A stretch of DNA of 64,000 bases from Ophiosphaerella korrae (GCA_028456385.1 JALNQF010000144.1:50180-114179); one strand, 5' to 3'; counted from the first letter of the stretch, positions 48,726-60,061 are shown. Numbers and translations are program-made. Notes: generated from the letters alone by a model not told the origin.

Positions 48726-49943
48726 TTACTGCATCTGAGAAACTACCCATTTTACTCCTTCAGCTACCTTGGTATGAAATACTTCAGAACTCTTGAGCTG
48801 CGGCCAAAGCCAGAAGTAGTGTGGCAGGCCCGGATAGTTATCCATCTTGTTCGCTACGCTAAAGTGTATGTCAACATAGCGCTACTAAGCTGCAGCTCGG
48901 ATAGAATACATACTTATGCTTGTCAAGGACATGCTTTAAGATGGTAGAATCGTCGCGCACCGGATCAACATCACAAACGGCCTGATACACGGGAGGCAGG
49001 CGACCAAGACCGGGATGCAAGGCGGGGAAAGCATACGGATTGGTGCGCTGTTCGGTACCACCGTTGTTGTCGTAAAATTGGAGCATCGACTCACCATCTT
49101 GAAGAGGCGCTCCCTTCCATGTTTCTTCATATGCCTTGAATATGGGCTTATATTCGACGGGGACAAAGTGGGGGTGCAGCAGCGCGGGGCATAAGGCCAC
49201 CACTCCACGCACCATGTGAGCAAGATTCTCGTCGGCCAGCTTCAACGCCACACCTACCGCGACGCCACCACCAAGCGACGAGCCGAAGGAGAAAAAGCGG
49301 TTGGGATCTCCGTGCAGGCGCTGCGCATTGCGGTGACACTGCCTGATGGTCAATTATGGTTGCAGCACTCAGACGGCCAGGGAAGACTTGCCCACAGATA
49401 AGCGTCAAACACGTCGTTCAGCTGGGCGGGCACGGGATGCTCAGGCGCTAGGCGGAAATCTACCTGGGCCACTACAACGCGGGCGTGATGCGAGACAAAG
49501 CGGCACATGCGGTCCTCAAAGGACGATGCCCAAGCTCCACCATTGATATGACCTCCACCATGAGCAAAGACGCCAACGGGCAGGGGTTTTTCTGCATCGG
49601 TGGGCGTGTAGACGCGGATGGCGATTCCAGCGTCGGTGGTTTCCTTGTCTAACACAGTGAATCAGCGACGTCACGTGGGGCGGGGCGGAGAGAACAAGAA
49701 TGAGCGGGTGGGGCGGAATGGGGAACAGATGGTTGGCTCACGATCGCGGACGCGATAAGCGTCAGGTGGGGGGTACAAGGACTGCAATTGGTCTGACGTC
49801 TGGGCATAGGCAGCCCGCACCTCTGCCACAGTCCCGGAGATAAGCGGACGCTGGCCGAGCACGTCACGTTCTAGCTGTAGCCACTCTTCGGCAATATACA
49901 TGATGAATGCCAAGCTGCGCATCCTTCCTCCTGTGCCATCCAT
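48726..49943 (-). CDS. Alpha/beta hydrolase (hormone-sensitive lipase type)
   Basis: Four exons, 49943-49742, 49648-49392, 49338-48914 and 48858-48726, give 338 residues. The second intron (49339-49391) has a GC-AG border with donor GCAAGT. Without it the expected YLWCHRNAQRLHGDP cannot be read. The triad is visible: oxyanion motif AHGGGHINGG, nucleophile serine in FGSSLGGG, Asp in CDVDPVRDD and His in GLPHYFW near the end. The family is esterase/carboxylesterase-like. The start could instead be the Met at about residue 15. In the cluster it may hydrolyse an ester or lactone intermediate. It is head to head with the SDR, only 144 bp away. Confidence 0.9.
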
Positions 49944-49961
49944 ATATGTTGCGCCATCCGG

Positions 49962-49972
49962 GCCCGGAGTAC
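49962..49972 (-). promoter_or_regulatory. Cluster promoter motif (hydrolase/SDR)
   Basis: GCCCGGAGTAC, reverse complement GTACTCCGGGC: it keeps the GTACTCCGG core but ends GGC instead of TCC. It lies 19 bp from the hydrolase start and 116 bp from the SDR start. Confidence 0.6.
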
Positions 49973-50087
49973 AGATGTACAGATCCCTAGATCGTCATTA
50001 CTCGGCGCCCGCCTTGGCCCAACTGGGCCATACTTTCAAAGGAAATCACGCTCTCTACTCACACAATTTGTCCACCTCCTCTTCGAA

Positions 50088-51094
50088 ATGTCGGCTACTC
50101 CCCGCATAGCCGTTGTGACCGGCGCCGTAAGTAGCCCTGATTACTTGGCCGTCCGTTACTCTGACCACGGCCTCCATGCAGAATCGTGGCATTGGCCGCG
50201 CGATATGCGAACTTTTGGTAAAAGAGCACACGAAGCCACTGGTGGTATACGCAGCTTTCCGTGCTGGCACCCCACTCGAGCTTTCATCTCCCAATGTAGT
50301 CGTGCGACCAGCCCGCCTATCTCTCACTGATCTGGCATCCATCCGGGGGCTGGCCGGAGCCATCTACGCCGAGCACGGCGGATGCGACGTCGTCATCAAC
50401 AATGCAGGCGTTTACCATTATCGCAAAAACATTACTTCCCAGGAGCGCCGCGAAACCTTTGATGCAAATTACTACGGCACTGTGCACGTATGCCAGGCCT
50501 TTATTCCCATCATGCGCCCTGGCGGTCGTATAGTCAACCTCTCCTCCCAGTCTGGCCAGCTGCGCTACTTCGCTCCCGAGCTCCGCCAACGTTTCTTGGA
50601 ACCCAGTCTTACCCTGGATCAACTCGACGATCTAGTTGGCGAGTACAATGTACGTACCCTGCCTGCCTCATCCTTGTCTTCTCATGACTCACATGCAATC
50701 TCCAATCGCAGGATGCCGCTGATAAAGGTGAGGAAGTCGACCGCGGCTGGCCTCCCATGGCCTACTTCACTAGCAAGGCCGCTTTGAATGCCGCCACGCG
50801 CATCTTGGCCCATGATTATCCGCACATCGTTTTCAATTGCTGCTGTCCAGGTTGGGTGTCAACCGATCTCGGTGCCCAGGCTGGCTCGCCCCCCAAAACG
50901 CCTGGTAGGTCTCATCTCGACTTGAAATGTATCGGCACTGTTGCTAATGTCTTATTTTTTTTTCTTTTTCAACAGAGCAAGGCGCCCGTATCCCACTCCA
51001 TCTCGCTTTTGGGGATATCGGAAACGTCTCCGGTCGTTACTGGGCCAATGAATCTGTTTCTGATACAGGGATCGGGGAGGTACAGCCATGGTAG
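50088..51094 (+). CDS. Short-chain dehydrogenase/reductase
   Basis: Four exons, 50088-50126, 50182-50649, 50712-50904 and 50976-51094, give 272 residues. Spliced, the cofactor loop reads VVTGANRGIGRAI, followed by INNAGV, the catalytic serine region NLSSQSGQ and the YFTSK pair (YxxxK), then PGWVSTDLG. The order and length fit carbonyl-reductase-like classical SDRs, probably NADPH dependent. It would reduce a ketone, aldehyde or quinone intermediate of the pathway. The last exon ends in GIGEVQPW, a normal carbonyl-reductase-type tail. Confidence 0.92.
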
Positions 51095-51450
51095 GGGAAA
51101 TCAAGCGGTTGTTCAACTTGCATCTCATACTCTAAGTTTAAGTAGTAGTAGTAGTAGTCAATCACAAATACAAACATGCCCTCGTTGACTACGTTCTTCA
51201 ATTTAGCGGCCGACATGAGTTGCTACACCAATTTTGGTGCACCGAAATAGCCCTCTTCGATTGATTTTGGTGCCCTCAAGTTACTGCAACTGTGAAATAT
51301 CCTTCGGTAAAGTTCCTTAAGTTTGGTTCTCGGAGCCAAGTGTCATGCCAATGCGCGAGGTGAACAGATATTGGATCAAATAACGAGTGTTGTTCTCATG
51401 ATGAAGAGTCGCAAGTGTTACCTAATAATTTTGAGACCCTGTAGCTATAC
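51095..51450. other. 3' region between convergent genes
   Basis: A short (AGT) trinucleotide run occurs at about 51141-51160 inside the SDR 3' flank. Nothing else seen. Confidence 0.4.
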
Positions 51451-53958
51451 CTAGAGGTCTACTACTGGCAGTAAGAAACTATCAAAATACTGATATAGAG
51501 CATTGACATCATCTGGCAAAGCAGTCATCCCTACCCAAAGGTCAGGACGCACAACAGCAAGGCCACCATCGGAGTGGTTCGCTCCCCAAGTAGTGTGAGC
51601 ATCCTCATCTGGAGCGCGGTCATCGTAGATGATTGTGGCATGCTGCCTAAGGATGTGCAGTGCAGGTGTCGACATAACCGTGTCCATCTCCCATGGAAGG
51701 CGCTTCACCACAACCAGAATGTTGAACCGCTCGGAGCCACCGAAACGTCGGTAAAAGCCACCTGCAGGAAGCAGAGCCGACCCAAAAGTAGATAGCCGAT
51801 CACGAACCTTTGCCGACAACGAGGATGCAAAAATGACAATATGGAAGGTTGCAGCTCCAGTTAGTTTGTCGTACAGGTACCCCGTCTCCTCTGTCGAAAA
51901 ACAAACACGAGGATTCGGAGCGCGTACCCCATGGTTCACTTTGAATGGGGGCCGATGCTCTCCATTCTGAATGGATGTCTGCGTTGGCGTGAGGATTGAG
52001 GGCCCAAAGGGAGCGTCAACACCGAGTAAAAATTGTCCATTCTTGCCGAAAAAGTTTGCAAGAAACTTGAGATCCTTTTGCCTTTGGTTTTCATCAATGA
52101 CTCCGACATCTGTGCCATCATGCGTAGTGCTGTTGGAGGTGCCGTTGGGTGTGCCGTTAGGAACGCCGTTGGCTTTGATCAAAGTCTCAGTGTTGCTCTG
52201 AGCGGTGCTTGGGCCCTTTCCTAGGCCACGGACATTGGGAATCTGTATGTCGGTGGCACATACAAAACGAAGGTACTCTCCAGACGTTTCGATGATGCGA
52301 CATGCATGTTCGTGGCGCTCTGGACTGTATGTAGCCATAAGCGACTCAAGCTTTGCTTTCTTTTGAGCTACTAGCCCCATCTTCCAGGCGAGGTTGGAGG
52401 CATCCATGATTGATGCATTTAGCCCAAAGGCACCCATAACGCTATGAACATGACTAATGGGCCTGGGTTAGTTTGAGGAATACACAAGGCCTCAAGTGAA
52501 CACTTACGCAGCATCGCCGACGAGATGCACCCGAAGGTCTTCGGAAGAAAACGACCGGGCAACCCGTTCCGAAACTGCAGACCAGTTATTCAAGTTATTC
52601 CACCATTCCCAAGCGTTACTTACTCTTCCAGACCGCAAACCAGCTTAGAGGTGCAGCGAATTTCAATTTGTAGGGCGAGAAGATTTTATTCGCCTGCTCC
52701 AAGACCTCATCCGGCGTGATCGAATGCACATCAACCTTACCACCGGCTTCAGCAAATGCCGGATCCCTGGCTTGACGCGATACCGAAATCGCGCCAGTGT
52801 GAGAAATATCTAGCTGAGTATAAAGTCTTTGTACTGTCAGTGGAAGGCGCAAAACGGTTAGCAGGAAACGAACCTGATGTATCCATCTTCTCTGGGAATA
52901 ATGACACAACCGCCGTACTTCGAGCTAATTACAGACCTGGGATACACTTTAGCGAGATGCAACCGAGCCGGGTAAAGACACGTGCATACCCAAAAACCCA
53001 TGCGTGGGGGTAGTCACTTTCGAAAATGCAATCCATGATACCCCAGTAAATGTCGGTGCTCATGCCATCGAATGGAATATCGAGACGTTTGCGGATACTG
53101 CTGGCAGCCCCATCACTCCCAACGATAAACTTAGCACGGATGGTTTCATCGACACCAGTGCGGCTACTGGTCAGCGTGGCACAAATGGGGTGTTCCGCCC
53201 CACTGTCCAGGGTATAATCTTTAAGCGTCGTGCTACGTTCCACAAGAACTTTGTGCCGAAGGAGGTCTCGGATGAAAATCCTCTCGACCTGTCCTTGCGT
53301 AATGATGTGCAACCCACGATAGCGTGAGTCTGACTGGTGAGAGCGGTTAAATAACAATTTTTTACCATCTTTGTAGATGGCGGTTCGCTCAATAATCGGG
53401 CCTTCTTCATGGACTTCCTTGGCAAGACCCCAAGTGTTCAATATCTCAAGAAAACGAGGTTGAACTCCGTCAGCCCGTCCAGCAACCAGAGGCTGGTCAG
53501 CCTTATCTGTCGGTAAGTCGAATCAGTCGAAGGACCTGACGAACGAGGTGTGAATGTTCTACTCACCGATAATTCGGAATGAAACACCTTGTCTAACCAG
53601 ACTTAGAGCCGTTTCAAGGCCGCTAGGCCCAGCTGGGGTGATAACTGCAGTCAGCGAAACCTGCAAGGCCGTAGCGGTTAATCTTACCTCCACAAATCAA
53701 CACGTCTACCTCGCTAGAAGGGCTCCACCATTCTGGTATGCCATGCGGGTTATTTGTGCCATCGTAGAGTGTAGGCCAAGTACGCAACACATTGGTTCCA
53801 TGGTTGTTGGTTACATTTGATGTCATCAACTCTTTAGAGGGCGGAGTTATATAAGCGTCGTTTTGCGCTTCTGGCTCCGGCTCCCATTGCCATGGCGTAC
53901 CAGACGACGATTCTCTGAAGCCACGCTCCCAAGTATATGGAGAAACTGATTTTGCCAT
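51451..53958 (-). CDS. Phenol 2-monooxygenase-type FAD hydroxylase
   Basis: Start ATG 53958, stop at 51451; six introns with GT-AG borders restore a continuous protein of about 700 residues. Seen after splicing: FAD motif ICGAGPSGLETALSLVRQG, then DGVQPRFLEIL; VGSDGAASSIRKRL (the internal DG motif); IIPREDGYIRLYTQLD; and GDAAHVHSVMGAFGLNASI, the third FAD motif, with Ser where Pro is usual and without the usual GQG glycines. A thioredoxin-like C-terminal domain ends at VVRPDLWVGMTALPDD. This group ortho-hydroxylates phenols using NADPH and oxygen. The substrate is most likely the aromatic PKS product or its aldehyde. An insertion of low-complexity Asn/Thr/Gly repeats (NGVPNGTPNGTSN) sits in the C-terminal half. 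Shares a promoter with the O-methyltransferase. Confidence 0.92.
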
Positions 53959-54040
53959 GACTGTTTGAACTTGTGCAAGCAACCGTTCCTCGGGGCGTAG
54001 TCTCGTGGTATTTCTGCGAACAGTACTTGACAGCCCTGCA

Positions 54041-54055
54041 GTACTCCGGTCCTGG
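54041..54055 (+). promoter_or_regulatory. Cluster promoter motif (FMO/OMT)
   Basis: GTACTCCGGTCCTGG in the 246-bp divergent promoter. It is the fullest copy and matches the PKS-promoter copy over 14 of 15 bases from TAC on. Confidence 0.7.
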
Positions 54056-54204
54056 TTCCAACAACCACCACCGCAACCAGCGTTCTAAGCATCTCAAACA
54101 ACTACTCCGGGCTATTCGTGTTGGTTGTCAAGTTGAAGGTAAAATTAATTCTTAACTAGCCCAATTTCTTCAGTTTAATCTTGCTTCACATTAGTACCGC
54201 GGCC

Positions 54205-55980
54205 ATGGATACTCAATCGATGAATGAATTACGCCTGATTGGCAACCTTATCCAGTCTTCCATTGAAAGCATCATTAAACTGAATGGAATCTCCAGAGAT
54301 GACCTTCCTGCTAAACCGCTTTTTGATGCCCAAAGGGCGCTTCTCTCAGCTGCTGGCAAGTTGACTGAGCTTGTGAGCCAGCCCAGTACTCGAATCTTAG
54401 AAGTCTCTTCGCAGTATTTTGAAGCGCGCTGTTTGCACATCATCGCCGATAAACGCGTTCCTGATATTCTTGCGGAGGCTGGCAATAATGGAGTACATGT
54501 TGACAAAATTGCCAAAGCTATTGGTATAGAGGCACGAAAACTTTGTAAGTATTGCGTTTTCAACTTCTTCCTCCTAGATGATTTTGCTGATTAAGAATTT
54601 GCCCGCATATTGCGCTGCTTATGCTCCATTCATATCCTTGATGAAGTAGCGCCAGATACTTTTGCCAACAACAAGATTTCCACTGCACTTGTGCACAACG
54701 AACCCCTAAGAGCCTACATCTTACTTTTGTGAGTACCAAGACCATTCAAGCCTAGCAGATGCTAACAGAATCCTCCAACCTTCAGCGCCCTCGACATCTA
54801 CAGCGCCTCAGACTATCTGCCCCGAGCGCTCACTGACCCTATCATGGGCCAATCATACAAAGTTGACCAAACCCCTTTTCAGACTGCTGTCAATACCTCA
54901 AAGCCGCGATGGGAGTGGCTTGAGGAGATGGTTCCCGTCAAAGATATACGTGATGGTAACTGCGGATCTAACGGCGCTATCAGCGCATACCCCGGTCCAT
55001 TTGGGGCTGAGTTAGAAAAGGCAATTGCTGGGAAGGCTGATTCTAAGCTAGTATCGCGGCCAGAGCATGGCGTGTTCGGACTCGCTATGTTGGGTGGTGG
55101 AAGAGTGTTTGGGAAGGCCCATTTGCACGGTGAGCAACACCCTCATTTCGAGGCCTCTGAAGATTCTTGCAACCCACTCACCAATTCCCAGATTATCCAT
55201 GGGAAAAGCTCGGGACTGCCACTATTGTAGATGTCGGAGGTGGTGTTGGTAAGTACTTGCATTACACATAAACAGTTAGTGGCATGTACTTACGTCTGTT
55301 AATCAAGGCGGCTTTTGCCTCCAATTGTCGCATCTGTATCCACAGCTCAAATTCGTCATCCAAGATCGCGCACCTGTTCTTCAACAGGCCGAAGGCACAG
55401 TGTGGCCAAAGGAAAACCCATCCGCACTGAGCAAAGGACAGGTGGCCTTCACGCCACATGACTTCTTCAACATCAATCCTGTTAAAAATGCGGATGTGTA
55501 CTGGCTGCGCTATATCCTTCACGACTGGTCCGATGAGTACTGTGTCCAGATCCTATCCGCCATTCGGGCGAGCATGGGTCCCAGATCTCGTATCCTGATC
55601 TGGTAAGCGCGTTTTCCCCTTCCCGACCAAGCCACTTTGAGAAACAATCTTCACACGAGAAATTTCTGAATTTCTGAATTATATTTTGATAATTGCTAAC
55701 CGGTTCTACCCGCAGTGATCAGGTCATGAACACGACACTAGGTTGTCCAGAGCTACCACCTGCACCCAAGCCTTTACCCGCTAACTGGGGCTACTACACT
55801 CGCTACTCACACCAGCGTGACCTAACAATGATGTCAATTATCAATGGCATCGAGCGCACGCCCACTCAATTCCGAGAAATTGTGGAGCTTGCCGACTTGA
55901 AACTCCGAAAGATATGGGATTGTAGGAGCCAGGTATCCCTTGTCGAAGTGGTGTTACCCAGCTCTCCATTACTAGGTTAA
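54205..55980 (+). CDS. O-methyltransferase, possible defect at first splice
   Basis: Start ATG 54205, stop 55978-55980. The N-terminal dimerisation helices are intact. The SAM-binding loop IVDVGGGVGG is rebuilt by two introns (after LHLH and within VG), followed by FVIQDR, and the catalytic His is in LRYILHDWSDEY. So this is a class I SAM-dependent O-methyltransferase of the fungal sterigmatocystin/plant COMT type, about 420 residues. Oddity: the first intron (donor TTT|GTAAGT, 54545) has only one acceptor in the right phase, TTAAG at 54594-54595, and joining there makes the codon TAA. The other AG, at 54576-54577, reads TAA in the same frame. Either an unusual acceptor is used or the gene is broken; a sequence error is also possible. 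Confidence 0.8.
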
Positions 55981-56298
55981 ACGTGCCCATCGTTATAAAA
56001 TGTCATGGGTACTCAAAGTAGTGGAGTAGTAAATGATCAATTATTCCGTGATTGTAAACTCTAGGTCTATTGCTTCTTTAGGCTTGAGGGTGACGTGCAC
56101 CTTACACTTTGAATTGTGTTGAATAGGATACGTGAACGCTTTCCGAGAATGAAAACATGACTCTAAGCCTTCCAGACGAAATTTATCTTGTCTATACTCT
56201 TCAAAGTGAATACCAAAGAACAAGTTACAGGAGGAAAGTGTGATGCCCAGCAATGTGTGGCAAATTGTAGCCGAGATCGCGACTCCATAGCCACCAAA
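55981..56298. other. 3' region between convergent genes
   Basis: Nothing recognised between the O-methyltransferase and the Myb gene. Confidence 0.4.
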
Positions 56299-57678
56299 TC
56301 ACCGCATTTCCATCTTGAATCTTGTCTTAGTGGGCAAGAGCACACCTACTATGCCAGTAATAACATCTGGCGATGGGTCTTCAATCATCAAAACCATATT
56401 TGCCGATTGTTCTTGTGAGAAGTCTGAATCAAATTGCATAGCCTGTGGATCTGATTCAGAGTCCAAATGTGAGTCAGATTGCAATTCGGGCAGTTGGAAT
56501 TCCGAGAAATTCTGACTAATCGTTGATGTAAACAAATCATCATTGGTATTGGTCAGGGTGTTGATGGATGGGTTGGCTAGGCCTGGAACGAGATCGGTAC
56601 CGCCAATGGCGAATGGGCTTTCCATTCCTAAGGAATCTGTTGTACTCATATCTAAGTCTATCGCGTTAGACATAGTATGGGGGAAGTCACCGAGGGAAAA
56701 AGAGTCGCCGAACTGTTGTGGGTCGTAGTTGTTGCTCATTGTCATGGCGTCATCGTGAATAAGTGTTGAAAAGTCCTCCGAAGGCGGAACTTGCGTGGTA
56801 ATGTCTTGGCATGGCGAGAGAGGTGGCATACTCTCGCTTTCCATTCCGCTAGTGTCGTTTCCGCCGCTGCTATTTGCACAGTCCTGGGCTTCGCTGTTGG
56901 GATTCCTCGACGCTCGCTTGCGTGTCAGGACGACGTACCTTACAACTTGTCAGCTTTTATGTTCAAAACCATCAGGGAGGGCATATATACTTGTTCTTGA
57001 CGTTGTTGGTTGCACGATCTGGGAAATATTCGGTCTGAATTTGTTTCCATGCTCGGCCATGTTTCTCAACCGCCGTAAAAAGTGTCTCCTCCTATGCAAG
57101 TTAGTTGACAAGCAAATGGTGTCAAAGCTGCTAAATGGTTCACTACCTCTTGTTCAGTCCACTTGCTGCGGTCTAGGCTAGGATCAAGTGAATGGTGCCA
57201 CCTCTTAGCACACTCTGCAGGTATCAGTCAGACCAATGTGGTTGCATATGCTTGATGGAAAGATTCACTTACGATCTGCACTCCGTGTACCGACTTCTTC
57301 AGCAACCAAAGGCCACCTTTATTTCTGTGTGAGAACGGTAGTCAGACAGCTGAAAATTTGGCCTGTAGACGTACTGTATACCATACTCCTTCACACCTAT
57401 AGCTAACCTTCGATCTTCGCTCGGATCCCAAGGGCCTTTGTGGAGACCACCCACGAGGTGATTGCACCACCTTTTCCTACAGTCTTTGTTGGAACGACCT
57501 GGAATAGCACTGGAAATTGCGGTCCAATCCTTCGCCTTTCCTTGACTGGCTTATGAAAATTCAGCTGTTTGTGGTATTGTACACTGATCGGCGAGGGAAG
57601 CTACATACAAAGAAGAGCAACTTGCTGCAACAATATTTCGTCTTCCTCCCGTGTCCACTTTCTTACTACCTTTGACAT
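56299..57678 (-). CDS. Myb-type transcription factor, three SANT/Myb repeats
   Basis: Start ATG 57678, stop at 56299, six exons. Spliced, repeat 1 reads KWTREEDEILL to IPGRSNKDCRKRW; repeat 2 GPWDPSEDRRLAIGVKEYG to VGTRSADQCAKRWHHSLDP; repeat 3 KWTEQEE to HGRAWKQIQTEYFPDRATNNVKNKYVVL. Each ends in the recognition-helix pattern typical of R2R3/R1R2R3 Myb proteins. The C-terminal 180 residues are acidic and Ser/Asn/Asp-rich, fitting an activation domain. It is the only regulator in the cluster, where Zn2Cys6 factors are more usual. The Myb-like BasR of Aspergillus nidulans controls an orsellinate cluster, so a Myb controlling this one is plausible. Its own upstream region has a variant of the cluster motif at 57813. 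Confidence 0.88.
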
Positions 57679-57812
57679 GACTCAAAAAAATAAATTTAGG
57701 CCTCCGCCTTTATTACAAATGGATTGGCTGTTTCTCTATACTTTCTTTTCCGGACGAAAAATTCGGATAGAAGGGTATTTAAAATGCGGAAGACTTTCCC
57801 AAAAAGATAATT

Positions 57813-57821
57813 ACCGGCGTA
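57813..57821 (-). promoter_or_regulatory. Variant cluster motif upstream of the Myb gene
   Basis: ACCGGCGTA, reverse complement TACGCCGGT, 135 bp upstream of the start codon. It matches the second copy in the PKS promoter. A 9-mer can occur by chance about once in this window, and one such match exists at 5482, so this copy is the weakest. Confidence 0.4.
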
Positions 57822-57939
57822 GCGTGTATCATCTCCTTAGTTTTGAAAATCTTCATCGTCGGGTATTACGGTCACCGGTCGAAAGTCTAGAATACGAAGC
57901 TTTACGAATCGTTGATCCTCCTGTGTAACCTCGCCTAAC

Positions 57940-58620
57940 TCCTAATCTTTGACTCACTGTAACTATAGCTATACTACGCTAATTTAGATAAGAGATAGAT
58001 AGAGATACTTATAGAAACTTAAATATTAGTTTAGAAGCCTAGGATTAAATTATTCAGATAATAAAGTTATACTTAAGTTGAAATATATACTAGTCTAGTA
58101 TTTTTAATATACTAATTTTAGGTAGTTATAGTAAAAATAACTACTAGTAATATATACTTACTATTTATTAGGATTATTAGTATAGATAAACTAGTAAATT
58201 AAATCCTCTAATAAAAATTATAAATTTAATAGAAATAAGTTAGTTCTCTATATATAATTAGCTAAAAAACTAGTTTTAGAGGATAAGTAGTAAAGTTTAT
58301 TAGACTATAGTATATATTCTATATTCTAAACTTTAAACCTCGAACTCTATTATTAAAAGAACTAGTATACTAACTAACTAGATAAAAGTGATCTAAAAGG
58401 AATAGGTAATAAGCTTACTAGCTCGTAACTAAGTTAGTATACTATATATAGATAGTAAGTCTATCTTCTAACTAGCCTAGTCCTCTTACTAGTAAGTACT
58501 AGCCTAAATCCTAGTCCCTTATATTTATATATTATTTTTATACTTTAAGATTAATTATATATAACTATTGGAAATACTCTCTATAAATTATATCTAAACT
58601 ACTTTATTTACTGTGTATAA
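57940..58620. repeat. Strongly AT-rich degraded sequence
   Basis: About 680 bp built almost entirely of TA-rich words, with repeated ACTAGTA/TACTAGT elements and almost no CpG or CpA. This is what heavy RIP leaves behind. No parent element can be recognised. It marks the edge of the biosynthetic cluster. Confidence 0.6.
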
Positions 58621-60061
58621 AATTTGTATGTAAATCTCGTACGGGTAATAGTAAGATGCAGAGAATTGTCAGGGCGTAGCGACTCCAAGCTTGGCATATA
58701 CCTAGCGCGGCATTCTAGTATACGAAAGAACGGCGATCTCGTATAAAATAGCGTGATTCGGTAGCACAGCAGTAACCTACGACTAGGAAACCGACGCTTT
58801 GCCTCGTTTAGACCAAACAACGCACCGAGCAGCACCCTGAAATCTACGCGTAGACTTGAATATACACGAATCTAGGTATATCTTAACCCTATTTACTGGA
58901 GAAGGCGAGTAGCCGAGGTAGGATTGGAGTACGGGCGCCTTTTACTGCACGTGCGGCACGGGCGGGCGGGACGGGAGACGCCGCTTCCGCACCATGTCAA
59001 GTGTTATCAGTAAGTTTTGTCACCGTGCAGAAACATTTGATCCTTCTAATATACCCCTCCTCTGTGCAGACAAGGGAAAATGAAATGCCAGGATTTGTAC
59101 GAGGCCTGGGTGGGCTAATTTAGTAAATGTTGCGAGAGCCGTGAAGTATCGGTAGATCGGATGAGTAAGGCTTACCAACGTTCCAGCATGCTTGATCTGA
59201 GCCCTTTACAGATTAGGAGAAAAAAATGCTTCAGCTTCGTTTTGTATTGCTATGTAGAATAATAATCGATCTCCTAAAATGTTCCTGTACTCGTATTTTC
59301 CTACTATTGTCAATATTCAGCTTTTTTGAAATACAAAATCTAAGTTTCTTACTAGTATTGTATGATACGATAGGGTAGCCCTTCCAGCTTAGTACTAGTA
59401 GCTTTTCAAGCGTTATCAGAAATATATTATATTATAAGCTGGGCAAGCAAAGTCTTATCAGACCCAGTCTACTTAGTTACCATCGGTCAACTACCCAATC
59501 AAGTAGCGAGATAGATTTTTTGAAGCATGAAGTGGATCATTGGGTGAGGTGGATTGTACTGGGTAAAGATAGGACATAACGATACCTCGTTGATAACGGC
59601 CGAAATTGACTTTTAGTTTTCACGGCTATAAACGGTATTTTGGTTAGCTCTGGAATTGATTCGCAAAACTCTTAAGCAATCACATGCACTTTTAAATGTT
59701 GAGGGGCTCAAGTAACCGGATGACATGGCTAGTCTGAGCCTACTACTAGCGTCGGAATATAGATTCTTAGGTAGGCAAGAAATTAATGCTACGCAGTAGA
59801 CTTCGGGAGTGGAGAGTATATTTCCATATTATTTCCGGTTGTGCCAACTGCTAAGATGCTAGGTGTCAGCCATGCATGTTAGCGGCGCTGCAGATTAATG
59901 CGCCAAGTTATACCTAGGTCGTATTCCTAATTATGGAGCTTCACTGGGGCCAATACTTCGTCTTGAAAGTTCTAGAGAAGGATATCAACTTCCTGAAGGC
60001 TATTAGACATAGATTTCTGTTTAGTTCCCCTTTTCTTCCAATACTAAGGGAGGTACTTGAT
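58621..60061. other. Intergenic, no gene seen
   Basis: No coding region or repeat was recognised. A GC-rich patch lies at about 58920-58995. Confidence 0.35.
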
